Positions 5,682 through 11,357 of a DNA stretch of 11,357 nucleotides are shown one piece after another. The notes beneath the pieces were generated by a model. It saw only the letters and a list, made by a program, of their open reading frames with translations. It made no database searches and was not told where the DNA came from. Made by a program: the position numbers and the translations under genes. Position 1 is the stretch's first letter, and the number at the start of each line of letters is the position of its first letter. The stretch is from Patescibacteria group bacterium UBA2100. Lineage in GTDB: Bacteria > Patescibacteriota > Minisyncoccia > Phycocordibacterales > UBA2100. The DNA lies in contig DCYW01000036.1 in NCBI GenBank assembly GCA_002331185.1, forward strand, positions 1 to 11,357, written 5' to 3'.

Positions 5682-5882
5682 TTACTTAATGATATACGGT
5701 AGAAGTCCCATTTCCCGCGCACGTTTGATGGCAGTGGTAACATCACGTTGATGTTTTGCAGTAAGGTTTGTCTGTGCACGTGACTTAATGCGCCCGTGTG
5801 GGTTTAGGAATTGCTTTAGTACGTCGGCGTCTTTATAGTCGATATACTTTATTCCGTTTTGTGAAAAATAATCTGCGCTCAT
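5682..5882 (-). CDS. rpsR: Small ribosomal subunit protein bS18
   Basis: S18 binds 16S rRNA in the platform of the 30S subunit together with S6. From ATG 5882 the protein is 66 residues, a little shorter than the usual 70-80. It shows the family core IDYKDADVLKQFLNPHGRI, then LTAKHQRDVTTAIKRAREM and LLPY. The N-terminal Cys-containing extension of many S18 proteins is absent. A GTG at 5900 is in frame but lies upstream of the predicted -10 box, so ATG 5882 is preferred. The gene has its own promoter and lies 241 bases after ssb. No rplI (bL9) follows, which fits reports that bL9 is missing from many CPR lineages. Confidence 0.95.
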   Translation of the reverse strand: MSADYFSQNGIKYIDYKDADVLKQFLNPHGRIKSRAQTNLTAKHQRDVTTAIKRAREMGLLPYIIK

Positions 5883-5891
5883 AGCTCGTGC

Positions 5892-5919
5892 ATAATACAC
5901 TTTTACTGGGCGTTTTCAA
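5892..5919 (-). promoter_or_regulatory. Promoter of rpsR
   Basis: On the minus strand TTGAAA (5919-5914), 16 bases and TATTAT (5897-5892) precede ATG 5882 by nine bases. The predicted transcript start is about two to five bases before the ATG, so the message would be leaderless or nearly so. Confidence 0.75.
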
Positions 5920-5941
5920 GGGGTTAAGATGAGGAACAGAG

Positions 5942-6024
5942 GGATTGCACGGCAAAGCGGAGCAATTCCGAACTTATGTCGGTGCACTTCGCGAGTTCAC
6001 GAGCGTTTAGTGCAAGCGACGAAG
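5942..6024. other. Quasi-palindromic intergenic element between ssb and rpsR
   Basis: This G/C-richer stretch has no credible gene but several complementary segments: GGATTGC with GCAATTCC (5942-5948 / 5962-5969, one bulge), CCGA with TCGG (5968-5971 / 5979-5982), and either TGCACT with AGTGCA (5983-5988 / 6009-6014) or CTTCG with CGAAG (5987-5991 / 6020-6024). It could be a REP-like intergenic repeat, a structured 3' end of the ssb transcript or a small RNA. The family is not recognised. The flanks (5920-5941, 6025-6123) show only a weak hairpin, CAAAAT/ATTTTG (6100-6105 / 6115-6120), near the ssb stop. Confidence 0.35.
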
Positions 6025-6123
6025 GGTATCGTAGAGTATGTAAGCACGAAAACCGCGAATCATATCAAAATATGGTGAGCGGCTTTTTTGTGGGCGCACC
6101 AAAATAGTATGTCCATTTTGAAA

Positions 6124-6588
6124 CTAAAACGGGATATCGTCTGGATCTATGTCTTCTTCCGGATACTCAATCCCTCCCCCCGCAGCTGGTGCTGTTGGTT
6201 CTGCTGCTTCGTCACCTTTCGCGGTATTTGCATTTGTTGGTGCTCCTGTAGTTCCTGGTGCGCCGCCTCTTGGTCCAAACTGTACTCGGTCAGCTACAAC
6301 CTCTGTACGGTACTTCTTTACACCATCTTGTTCCCAACTACGAGTTTGCATCCGTCCTTCGACAAACGCAGAGTTTCCCTTTTTTAAATACTGCGCTACA
6401 AGTTCTGCCTGACGCCCGAATACCACAATATTGTGAAAATCTGCCTGTTCTTTCTTATTTCCTTCCTTGTCTTTGTATACGCGATTTGTCGCAATACTGA
6501 ATGTCCCTACTTGTATTCCGCTTGGAAGCGCTTTTAATTCAGGGTCACGAGTCAAATTTCCATATACCATTGCTTTGTTTATATACAT
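6124..6588 (-). CDS. ssb: Single-stranded DNA-binding protein SSB
   Basis: SSB coats single-stranded DNA in replication, repair and recombination and recruits partners through its C-terminal tip. The 154-residue protein has a full OB fold (about 1-106: MYINKAMVYGNLTRDPELK, FHNIVVFGRQAE, VEGRMQTRSWE, YRTEVVADRVQF). A Gly/Ala/Pro/Thr-rich linker (about 107-140) follows, and then the acidic tail ending DPDDIPF, the usual protein-interaction peptide. ATG 6588 gives the standard N-terminus. It lies between rpsF and rpsR in the conserved order, but an rpsF terminator precedes it and a weak promoter overlaps that terminator, so it may be expressed partly on its own. There is no Shine-Dalgarno before the start. 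Confidence 0.97.
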   Translation of the reverse strand: MYINKAMVYGNLTRDPELKALPSGIQVGTFSIATNRVYKDKEGNKKEQADFHNIVVFGRQAELVAQYLKKGNSAFVEGRMQTRSWEQDGVKKYRTEVVADRVQFGPRGGAPGTTGAPTNANTAKGDEAAEPTAPAAGGGIEYPEEDIDPDDIPF

Positions 6589-6594
6589 ACGTTA

Positions 6595-6624
6595 TTACTA
6601 GTTAGTTACCCTGTATTGTATCAA
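6595..6624 (-). promoter_or_regulatory. Weak candidate ssb promoter
   Basis: On the minus strand TTGATA (6624-6619), 18 bases and TAGTAA (6600-6595) end six bases before ATG 6588. The -10 matches poorly. If used, the transcript would begin at or next to the ATG. The -35 overlaps the T-run of the rpsF terminator. Confidence 0.35.
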
Positions 6625-6649
6625 AAAATGCGCCGTCTGGCGCATTTTT
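6622..6649 (-). terminator. Rho-independent terminator after rpsF
   Basis: An 11-bp stem, AAAAATGCGCC (6624-6634) with GGCGCATTTTT (6639-6649), closes a four-base loop five bases beyond the rpsF stop. On the minus strand it ends in a run of six T residues. It would separate rpsF from ssb, although read-through is possible. Confidence 0.85.
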
Positions 6650-6653
6650 GAAT

Positions 6654-7178
6654 CTATACTGCAGCTTCTTCTTTCTTTTCTTCCCCTACCAACTCTTCTA
6701 TCGCTTCTTCAACCTGCTCTTCTGATACTTCCCCTCCTTCTTCTTCAACTACCTTTCGTTCGATAGTTCCTGTTGTCTTTACTTCACGCAAAATGGTGTT
6801 TTGTTCTGTCTGGAGCTGAGCTCGTGTCTCTTCGCGTGTTGTTTTAATTAAAATATACCGAAGTACTTGTATGTTTGTTTTAATATCTTCACGTTCAAGC
6901 GCAACTGCTTTCGCTGGTTCCATTTCAAATTTTATCCATCCGAAATATGCTGTTTCGTACTTTGTTTTCTTACCGCCGTTGTTGATGAACATAGGAAATG
7001 CAAGCGTTGTCATCTCTGGTGTTCCTTCAGTAATAAACGAGCCGCCACGTGCTTCAATTGCATTACGCACCTTAGCCACCTCTCCTTCAAGGTCGTCAGC
7101 TACTACCGTAGGTAGAATATGATATCCAAGTTCATATACTTGTGCGTCTGTGACTTCGTTGTTGTTTTCTTCTGTCAT
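6654..7178 (-). CDS. rpsF: Small ribosomal subunit protein bS6, extended form
   Basis: S6 pairs with S18 on the 30S platform. Residues about 14-112 match the S6 ferredoxin-like fold: YELGYHILPTVVADDLEGEV, then GG.FITEG, the YETAYFGWIKFEM strand and NIQVLRYILIKTTRE. At 174 residues the protein is much longer than the usual 95-130. About 13 residues precede the fold. After it come a charged helical stretch and a very acidic Glu-rich tail (about 140-174, with repeated EE and GEE). Acidic S6 tails are known, and E. coli S6 is post-translationally glutamylated, but this extension is long. ATG 7178 is supported by the promoter just upstream. ssb and rpsR lie downstream on the same strand, with a terminator right after the stop. 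Confidence 0.93.
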   Translation of the reverse strand: MTEENNNEVTDAQVYELGYHILPTVVADDLEGEVAKVRNAIEARGGSFITEGTPEMTTLAFPMFINNGGKKTKYETAYFGWIKFEMEPAKAVALEREDIKTNIQVLRYILIKTTREETRAQLQTEQNTILREVKTTGTIERKVVEEEGGEVSEEQVEEAIEELVGEEKKEEAAV

Positions 7179-7187
7179 AGTTGGGTG

Positions 7188-7216
7188 AGAATAACACAGG
7201 TAGTAGTGCTGGGCAA
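7188..7216 (-). promoter_or_regulatory. Promoter of rpsF
   Basis: On the minus strand TTGCCC (7216-7211), 17 bases and TATTCT (7193-7188) lie in the 43-base gap after tatD. Nine bases separate the -10 from ATG 7178, so the predicted 5' leader is two or three bases long. Confidence 0.7.
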
Positions 7217-7221
7217 GGCTA

Positions 7222-8022
7222 TTATGCCCCTAGAAACAGCGTTCTTGTATTTTTATACAGTTGCTCACGTACCTTTTCAAAATTTTCTCCTCGCATATCA
7301 GCTATAGCGCGTATAGTATCAATAACAAACAGCGGCTCATTACGTTTCCCCCTGTGAGGAACAGGGGCTGCGTAAGGTGAATCGGTCTCTACAAGCATCA
7401 TATCAAGCGGCACATCGCGCACTACTTCCTCGAGCTCAGGTGCAAAGGTAATGACTCCCGGAAACGCTATCGTAAAACCAAGCGCGAGATATTCGCGAGA
7501 AATTTCCTTAGTTCCAGTAAAGAAATGGGTGTTGCCTCGTACTGTATCACCATATTCCTTCTGGTAGAGCTTGAGTACCTCAAGAGCATCTTCATGTGCA
7601 TCCATCGTCCCTTCCGAGGGCCGTACATGCAGCATGAGCGGTAGATTATTCTCCGCTGCAAATTGCACTTGTGCTTCAAATACTTCTCGCTGATGCACAT
7701 ATACCTCTTCTTTAGGAGTGCGGTAGTAGTCAAAACCGCACTCCCCGACACCAACTATTTGATTAGGAAACTCGGCAAGTAACTGAGAATAGTTTGATAT
7801 ATCAAACTGTTCGTTTGTGTCGGTTGGATGTACGCCAATGGTTGCACCAACAACCCGCTCTTGGCTTTGCGCTAGTGCAATTGCTTTTTTACTCGTCTCA
7901 AACGAAACACCTACGGTAATAGTCTCGACATTGTTTTCTTTCATCCTCTCCAGTACTTCATCTCGGTCAGAATCAAAATGATGCATGTATAAGTGTGAGT
8001 GTGTATCAATATGCTTTGTCAT
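7222..8022 (-). CDS. tatD: TatD family metal-dependent DNase
   Basis: TatD enzymes are two-metal hydrolases with 3'-5' exonuclease activity on damaged single-stranded DNA or RNA. The 266-residue TIM-barrel protein is full length. Metal ligands are visible: HxH in DTHSH (His8, His10), Glu94 in GECGFDYYR, His132 in LMLHVRPSEG, His166 in NTHFFTG and Asp214 in ETDSPY. The family motifs GVHPTD (63-68) and PHRGKRNEP (222-230) are also present. The start is one base after the stop of the upstream unknown gene (TAA-G-ATG), which indicates translational coupling within a metG - unknown - tatD unit; metG-tatD neighbourhoods are common in bacteria. No terminator follows before the rpsF promoter. Confidence 0.95.
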   Translation of the reverse strand: MTKHIDTHSHLYMHHFDSDRDEVLERMKENNVETITVGVSFETSKKAIALAQSQERVVGATIGVHPTDTNEQFDISNYSQLLAEFPNQIVGVGECGFDYYRTPKEEVYVHQREVFEAQVQFAAENNLPLMLHVRPSEGTMDAHEDALEVLKLYQKEYGDTVRGNTHFFTGTKEISREYLALGFTIAFPGVITFAPELEEVVRDVPLDMMLVETDSPYAAPVPHRGKRNEPLFVIDTIRAIADMRGENFEKVREQLYKNTRTLFLGA

Positions 8023-8023
8023 C

Positions 8024-8449
8024 TTATTCGTACTCTATCACGTAAACAGTCACGATAGAATCTCGTATTATATGCACCTCTGGATACTTTGCATTGAGCC
8101 AATCGCATACCGCCGTATATGTATCAATATCCTTATACGCATTTCTTAATTCTTCCTGCGCAATGTCACGGACAGGTTTCGCAACACAGCTTAGAACACG
8201 TACTGGCGCACGAGGTCCGGTAAAAACTGGTGGCTTCTGTTTCTTATGGCTTCCATAGGTGGCAATGAGACCAATGTACCACAAGCCGTCCTTATCGCAG
8301 TGCCAATACATTGGATGCTCAGAAGACGTGCGGTCGTCAGGCCGAAAGAATACCGTCGGAGTATTATTTAAAATCTCCTCTTTGTACTTTTGATCTTCAC
8401 CAAATGTTTGTAAATAGAAATCTGAGAGATACGAGGTATCAACTGACAT
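8024..8449 (-). CDS. Unknown 141-residue protein between metG and tatD
   Basis: I do not recognise this protein. From ATG 8449 it is a soluble alpha/beta protein of 141 residues without a signal peptide or membrane segment. A central stretch rich in aromatics and basics (HPMYWHCDKDGLWYIGLIA, then YGSHKKQKPPVF) is followed by RAPVRVLSC, a helix with EELRNAYKDIDTYTAV and a closing strand IVTVYVIEYE. A TTG at 8467 in the same frame would overlap the metG end by 17 bases. ATG 8449 is preferred because it gives a one-base junction with the metG stop (TAG-T-ATG), matching the junction with tatD. The coupling points to a shared role or simply shared expression with MetRS and TatD. Confidence 0.8.
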   Translation of the reverse strand: MSVDTSYLSDFYLQTFGEDQKYKEEILNNTPTVFFRPDDRTSSEHPMYWHCDKDGLWYIGLIATYGSHKKQKPPVFTGPRAPVRVLSCVAKPVRDIAQEELRNAYKDIDTYTAVCDWLNAKYPEVHIIRDSIVTVYVIEYE

Positions 8450-8450
8450 A

Positions 8451-9899
8451 CTATGAGAGTCGCTCAAAAAGATTCGCTGGTTTCTTGTTTTGAAGTACTG
8501 ATTCTTTAATTACCCTGTTGGTTTCAGGCATAAAGGGGTTCAGTAATATTCCAATAGTATATAACTCTAGAGTTAACTCTTGAATTAAACTCTTCCCCGC
8601 TGCAACATCAACTTTTATGAGTTTAAACGGCTCTGTTGTGGTTATCTTTTCATCTAGTTCGCCTATCTGCTCCCATACATAATCAAGTGCTTGATCCATT
8701 CTAAAGTTCTTGACTGCCCCAGTATATTCTTTAGGGAATCCAACTGCCTTAGGCCGCTCAACTGCGGTGTCTAAATGAGTTTCTGCTAACTTCATGATGC
8801 GCGCGGTGAGATTTCCTATGCCGTTTACCAAATCAGCTGTATACCACTCGTCGAGACGCTCCCACGTAACGTCTGAATCGTCTACAGGATGAACGTGTCG
8901 CAAGAGCATAAAACGAGCAGCTTCGGTGCCGTATTTCTCAACAAGCTCAAAAGGGCTGATTACATTTCCTAAAGATTTACTCATCTTTTGCCCTCCGCTT
9001 GTTATAAAACCGTGATAAAAAACCGTGTCTGCAGTCGGTAATTCAGCCGACATAAGCATTGCTTGCCAAATAATTGTCTGGAAACGGATTTGGTCTTTCC
9101 CGGCAATCTGCACGGCGTGTCCTTCATTCCAATACTTCTCAAAATGACCATCAGTATCGTTTGGCCACCCAAGCGTTGAAATATAGTTTGTTAGTGCATC
9201 AAACCATACATACATCACCTGAGAATCATCTCCAGGAACCGATATTCCCCAGCTCATACGTTCTTTGTCGCGAGAAATACTTAAATCTTCAAGTCCATTT
9301 TTAACAAAATGGATAGCCTCTTCACGACGCCAGTCAGGAACAACGGATGTTGGTGTAGCTAGATACTCTAATAATTTCTCTTCATATTTACTTAGTGCGA
9401 AGAAATAGTTTTCTTCTTCAATCTCCTGCGGTTTCATGTTCGGATGGTTGGGACATTTGCCATCTACAATATCCACGTCTCGCAAAAACATTTCGTCTCC
9501 AACACAGTACAAGCCAGTGTATGATTTTTTGTAAATATCCCCCGCCGCCTCACAACGCTTCCATAGCTCTTGTGCTGCCTTCTTGTGTTGGTCACTCGTT
9601 GTGCGTATAAAATTATCATTCGAAAGATTAAGTGCCTCCTTGAGATTATTAAACTCAGCTGCATAGCGATCTACATACTCCTGTGTATCTATTCCTTCTT
9701 CCTGGGCTTTCTGAGAGATTTTCTGTCCATGTTCATCAGTTCCAGTTGAAAAAAACACATCGTGACCTGTAAGACGCCAATACCGCGCAAACGTATCGGC
9801 CTGTACTGCCTCCAAGGCAAACCCAATATGGGGGCTTGCATTTACATACGGAAGTGTTGTTGTTATATAGCGAGAGCCCTTACGAGAATTTTTTGTCAT
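8451..9899 (-). CDS. metG: Methionyl-tRNA synthetase
   Basis: This enzyme charges tRNA-Met, including the initiator. The class I catalytic core is clear: SPHIGFALE (HIGH-type, about 22-30), the GTDEHGQKI motif (53-61) and KMSKS (305-309). The anticodon-binding alpha-helical domain follows to residue 482. There is no C-terminal EMAP-like tRNA-binding domain, so this is the short form. The zinc-knuckle region reads YCVGDE ... GKCPNHP: Cys132, Cys149 and His152 are present, but the expected second Cys is Asp135. The usual GKDxxxFH...WPA motif reads GKDQIRFQTIIWQA, with Gln for His at 274. Upstream, 136 bases separate it from the permease. Only weak promoter-like sequences are visible, for example TTCTCA - 16 - TATTTT ending 12 bases before the ATG. 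It heads the metG - unknown - tatD unit. Confidence 0.97.
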   Translation of the reverse strand: MTKNSRKGSRYITTTLPYVNASPHIGFALEAVQADTFARYWRLTGHDVFFSTGTDEHGQKISQKAQEEGIDTQEYVDRYAAEFNNLKEALNLSNDNFIRTTSDQHKKAAQELWKRCEAAGDIYKKSYTGLYCVGDEMFLRDVDIVDGKCPNHPNMKPQEIEEENYFFALSKYEEKLLEYLATPTSVVPDWRREEAIHFVKNGLEDLSISRDKERMSWGISVPGDDSQVMYVWFDALTNYISTLGWPNDTDGHFEKYWNEGHAVQIAGKDQIRFQTIIWQAMLMSAELPTADTVFYHGFITSGGQKMSKSLGNVISPFELVEKYGTEAARFMLLRHVHPVDDSDVTWERLDEWYTADLVNGIGNLTARIMKLAETHLDTAVERPKAVGFPKEYTGAVKNFRMDQALDYVWEQIGELDEKITTTEPFKLIKVDVAAGKSLIQELTLELYTIGILLNPFMPETNRVIKESVLQNKKPANLFERLS

Positions 9900-10035
9900 G
9901 GTAGATTTCTAAAAATAGATTGCGAGGCGACGTTGAGAAGCCTGAGTCAATATAACGTATTGGCGAAGGGTTTGAAACAAGCCGCGGTGATATTTTGAGT
10001 AAATATGATTTACAAAAAATTATCGTAAGGACTCG

Positions 10036-11091
10036 TTATCCGTTTTCCTGTTCAGGTATGTGCCGAGCCTTTTCCAAGTCGTTAAATACCTCCTGTACTC
10101 CTGCGACAATTGGTACAGCAAGCAAAATGCCGAGTATACCTGCCAGCTTTGCGCCAATCAATAACGCGAGAATAACGAGAATTGGCGGTACACCAACAAC
10201 TTTTGTAACCACCAGAGGATAGATGAGATGATTTTCAAACTGTTGAATAATCAAAAAAAGTGCCACTACTACCAACGCTATAGCTGGGCCACCGTTTACA
10301 AACGCAATAGCAACAGCAGGAATAGCCGCCAAGATTGGACCAAATACTGGGATAAGTTCCATGATTCCTGCAAATACCGCTAATACAAGAGCATACTGAA
10401 TACCCAAAATTGAAAGTCCTAAATAGGTCAATACACCGATAAGTACTGCCAACAAAAACTGACCTTGCATCCACAACCCTATTTTGCGCTGTGTCCGACG
10501 CCATAATCCTAAGATATAATTTTCGTGCTTAATAGGTGTCATCACCCTGAGAAACTCTTCAATTCCCTTCTCGTTAATAGCAAAATAAAACGAGAACACG
10601 ACAATAAGCAGGAAACTTATTACCCCACCGAATATCACACTAATAGCAGCAAGAAAGTTTCCTGAAGAAAGACCTGAAAGAAGTGTGTTAAGGTCTCGTG
10701 TTGTGTCAGCAAGCGAAAAATTGTTTATAAGAGAACGTGTTTCTAGTATTGCATCACCTTTTATAACTTCAGCAGCTCCGATAGTCTCAAGGTACGTAGG
10801 GAGTGAGGCGAGCAAAAGCGATGTTTCGTCGAGAACCGGAGGCAGTAAGAAGAATACGATGCCAAAAAAAGCGCCGAAAAAAAGGGCGTATACTACTAGC
10901 ACTGCTAATACACGAGGTACTCTATATTTCATTAATCCGCGAGCTGCTGGCTCAATAGCTGACGCGATCACAATTGATGTAAGCACGATGAGTGCGAGAT
11001 CCCGCAGTTGCCACAGTAGAGTGACTGCTGCCAAAATAAGCACCACTCTAATTATAGTCCCCGTTGTTATAGAGAAAATAGCTCCATTCAT
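10036..11091 (-). CDS. AI-2E family transporter-like membrane protein
   Basis: This 351-residue integral membrane protein belongs to the AI-2E (PF01594, TqsA/PerM-like) family. Members have been linked to export of autoinducer-2 or to Na+/H+ exchange, and most are uncharacterised. Hydrophobic segments lie near residues 13-30, 32-47, 60-84, 150-172, 208-236, 238-258, 262-278 and 300-335. A soluble stretch (about 86-148) lies between them. Family-typical features include QGQFLLAVLIGVLTYLGLSI, the ELIPVFGPILAAIPA loop and GGPAIALVV. An extended -10 ends six bases before ATG 11091, so the message is probably leaderless. It lies 41 bases after glyS and 136 bases before metG, with no clear terminator. 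The substrate cannot be read from the sequence. Confidence 0.93.
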   Translation of the reverse strand: MNGAIFSITTGTIIRVVLILAAVTLLWQLRDLALIVLTSIVIASAIEPAARGLMKYRVPRVLAVLVVYALFFGAFFGIVFFLLPPVLDETSLLLASLPTYLETIGAAEVIKGDAILETRSLINNFSLADTTRDLNTLLSGLSSGNFLAAISVIFGGVISFLLIVVFSFYFAINEKGIEEFLRVMTPIKHENYILGLWRRTQRKIGLWMQGQFLLAVLIGVLTYLGLSILGIQYALVLAVFAGIMELIPVFGPILAAIPAVAIAFVNGGPAIALVVVALFLIIQQFENHLIYPLVVTKVVGVPPILVILALLIGAKLAGILGILLAVPIVAGVQEVFNDLEKARHIPEQENG

Positions 11092-11097
11092 GCTACA

Positions 11098-11106
11098 AGA
11101 ATAGCA
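11098..11106 (-). promoter_or_regulatory. Extended -10 promoter of the AI-2E gene
   Basis: TGC-TATTCT on the minus strand is an extended -10 (TG at 11106-11105, hexamer 11103-11098). Six bases separate it from ATG 11091, which places the start of transcription at or within a base of the start codon. No good -35 is seen, as expected for an extended -10 promoter. Confidence 0.55.
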
Positions 11107-11132
11107 TGCGCCACGGAGTTTAGCGAAAGGCT

Positions 11133-11357
11133 CTATGTGGTGACAAACGAAGTGAGCTCAGTGAGTGCAATGCGCTTTTGTTCCCCCGTATCACGCTCGC
11201 GTACAGTTACCGTATTGTCTTCTAAAGTATCAAAGTCTACAGTTACACACCACGGCGTACCAATTTCATCTTGACGGCGATAGCGCTTCCCCACATTGCC
11301 GTTATCATCAAACATAACTTGTGGGATTGTTTCCTTCAATTCTGTATAAATTTCACG
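11133..11357 (-). CDS. glyS: Glycyl-tRNA synthetase, C-terminal end (partial)
   Basis: The frame is open from the right window edge to the stop at 11133, giving 74 residues. The sequence VGKRYRRQDEIGTPWCVTVD, followed by FDTLEDNTVTVRERDTGEQ, is the signature C-terminus of the homodimeric class II glycyl-tRNA synthetase. It corresponds to the anticodon-binding domain, whose last strand-helix unit ends LTELTSFVTT. The catalytic domain lies outside the window. An internal TTG at 11339 is not a start, because the frame continues upstream with REIYTE. The AI-2E gene follows 41 bases downstream with its own -10. A prolyl- or threonyl-type synthetase is less likely given the RRQDEIGTP motif. Confidence 0.9.
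   Translation of the reverse strand, partial: REIYTELKETIPQVMFDDNGNVGKRYRRQDEIGTPWCVTVDFDTLEDNTVTVRERDTGEQKRIALTELTSFVTT

Noticed and set aside
5883..5900. GTG start at 5900 for S18
   Set aside because: It lies upstream of the -10 box TATTAT at 5897-5892, so it would not be in the predicted transcript.
8450..8467. TTG start at 8467 for the unknown gene
   Set aside because: It would overlap metG by 17 bases. ATG 8449 gives the same one-base junction as between this gene and tatD.
10000..10014. GTAAAT-ATG-ATTTAC hairpin as a terminator of the AI-2E gene
   Set aside because: On the minus strand the T-run precedes rather than follows the hairpin, and the stem is short and A/T-rich.

Overview
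The window looks like a chromosomal stretch of a small-genome candidate-phyla-radiation bacterium (Patescibacteria, probably Parcubacteria-like). The evidence is the set of short housekeeping genes, a short S18, an rpsF-ssb-rpsR cluster not followed by rplI, an EF-P with a non-canonical tip loop, a MetRS without a C-terminal tRNA-binding appendix, very tight gene junctions and almost no Shine-Dalgarno sequences. The assignment is inferred from protein character and was not checked against a tree.

Layout. Bases 1-533 (minus) hold the N-terminal 177 codons of an unrecognised, mostly helical protein that runs off the left edge. Bases 534-820 are a divergent regulatory region with a dense array of TGTCCTTTA-type boxes followed by a potentially structured stretch. 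Bases 821-4738 (plus) are a ftsK - membrane-anchored Ig-like protein - recA unit closed by a strong terminator. A 260-base gap with three stem-loops leads to efp (4998-5561, plus). efp converges on rpsR across a long hairpin that is flanked by short direct repeats. Everything from 5682 to 11357 is on the minus strand. In transcription order it is: glyS end (partial), an AI-2E family permease, metG - unknown 141-aa protein - tatD (joined by 1-base gaps), rpsF, ssb and rpsR.

How it fits together. FtsK (chromosome segregation), RecA, SSB and TatD (nuclease) handle DNA. EF-P, S6, S18, MetRS and GlyRS serve translation. Several genes have a sigma-70-like -10 element only 6-11 bases before the ATG and no Shine-Dalgarno, so largely leaderless transcripts are predicted (first gene, efp, rpsR, rpsF, AI-2E, perhaps ssb).

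The most unusual signal is at the left end. The 9-mer TAAAGGACA (or its complement) is arrayed in the promoter of the leftmost gene, forms a near-perfect palindrome over that promoter's -10 box, and recurs inside the gene in two different reading frames. That suggests a DNA-level recognition sequence and an autoregulatory or iteron-like system.
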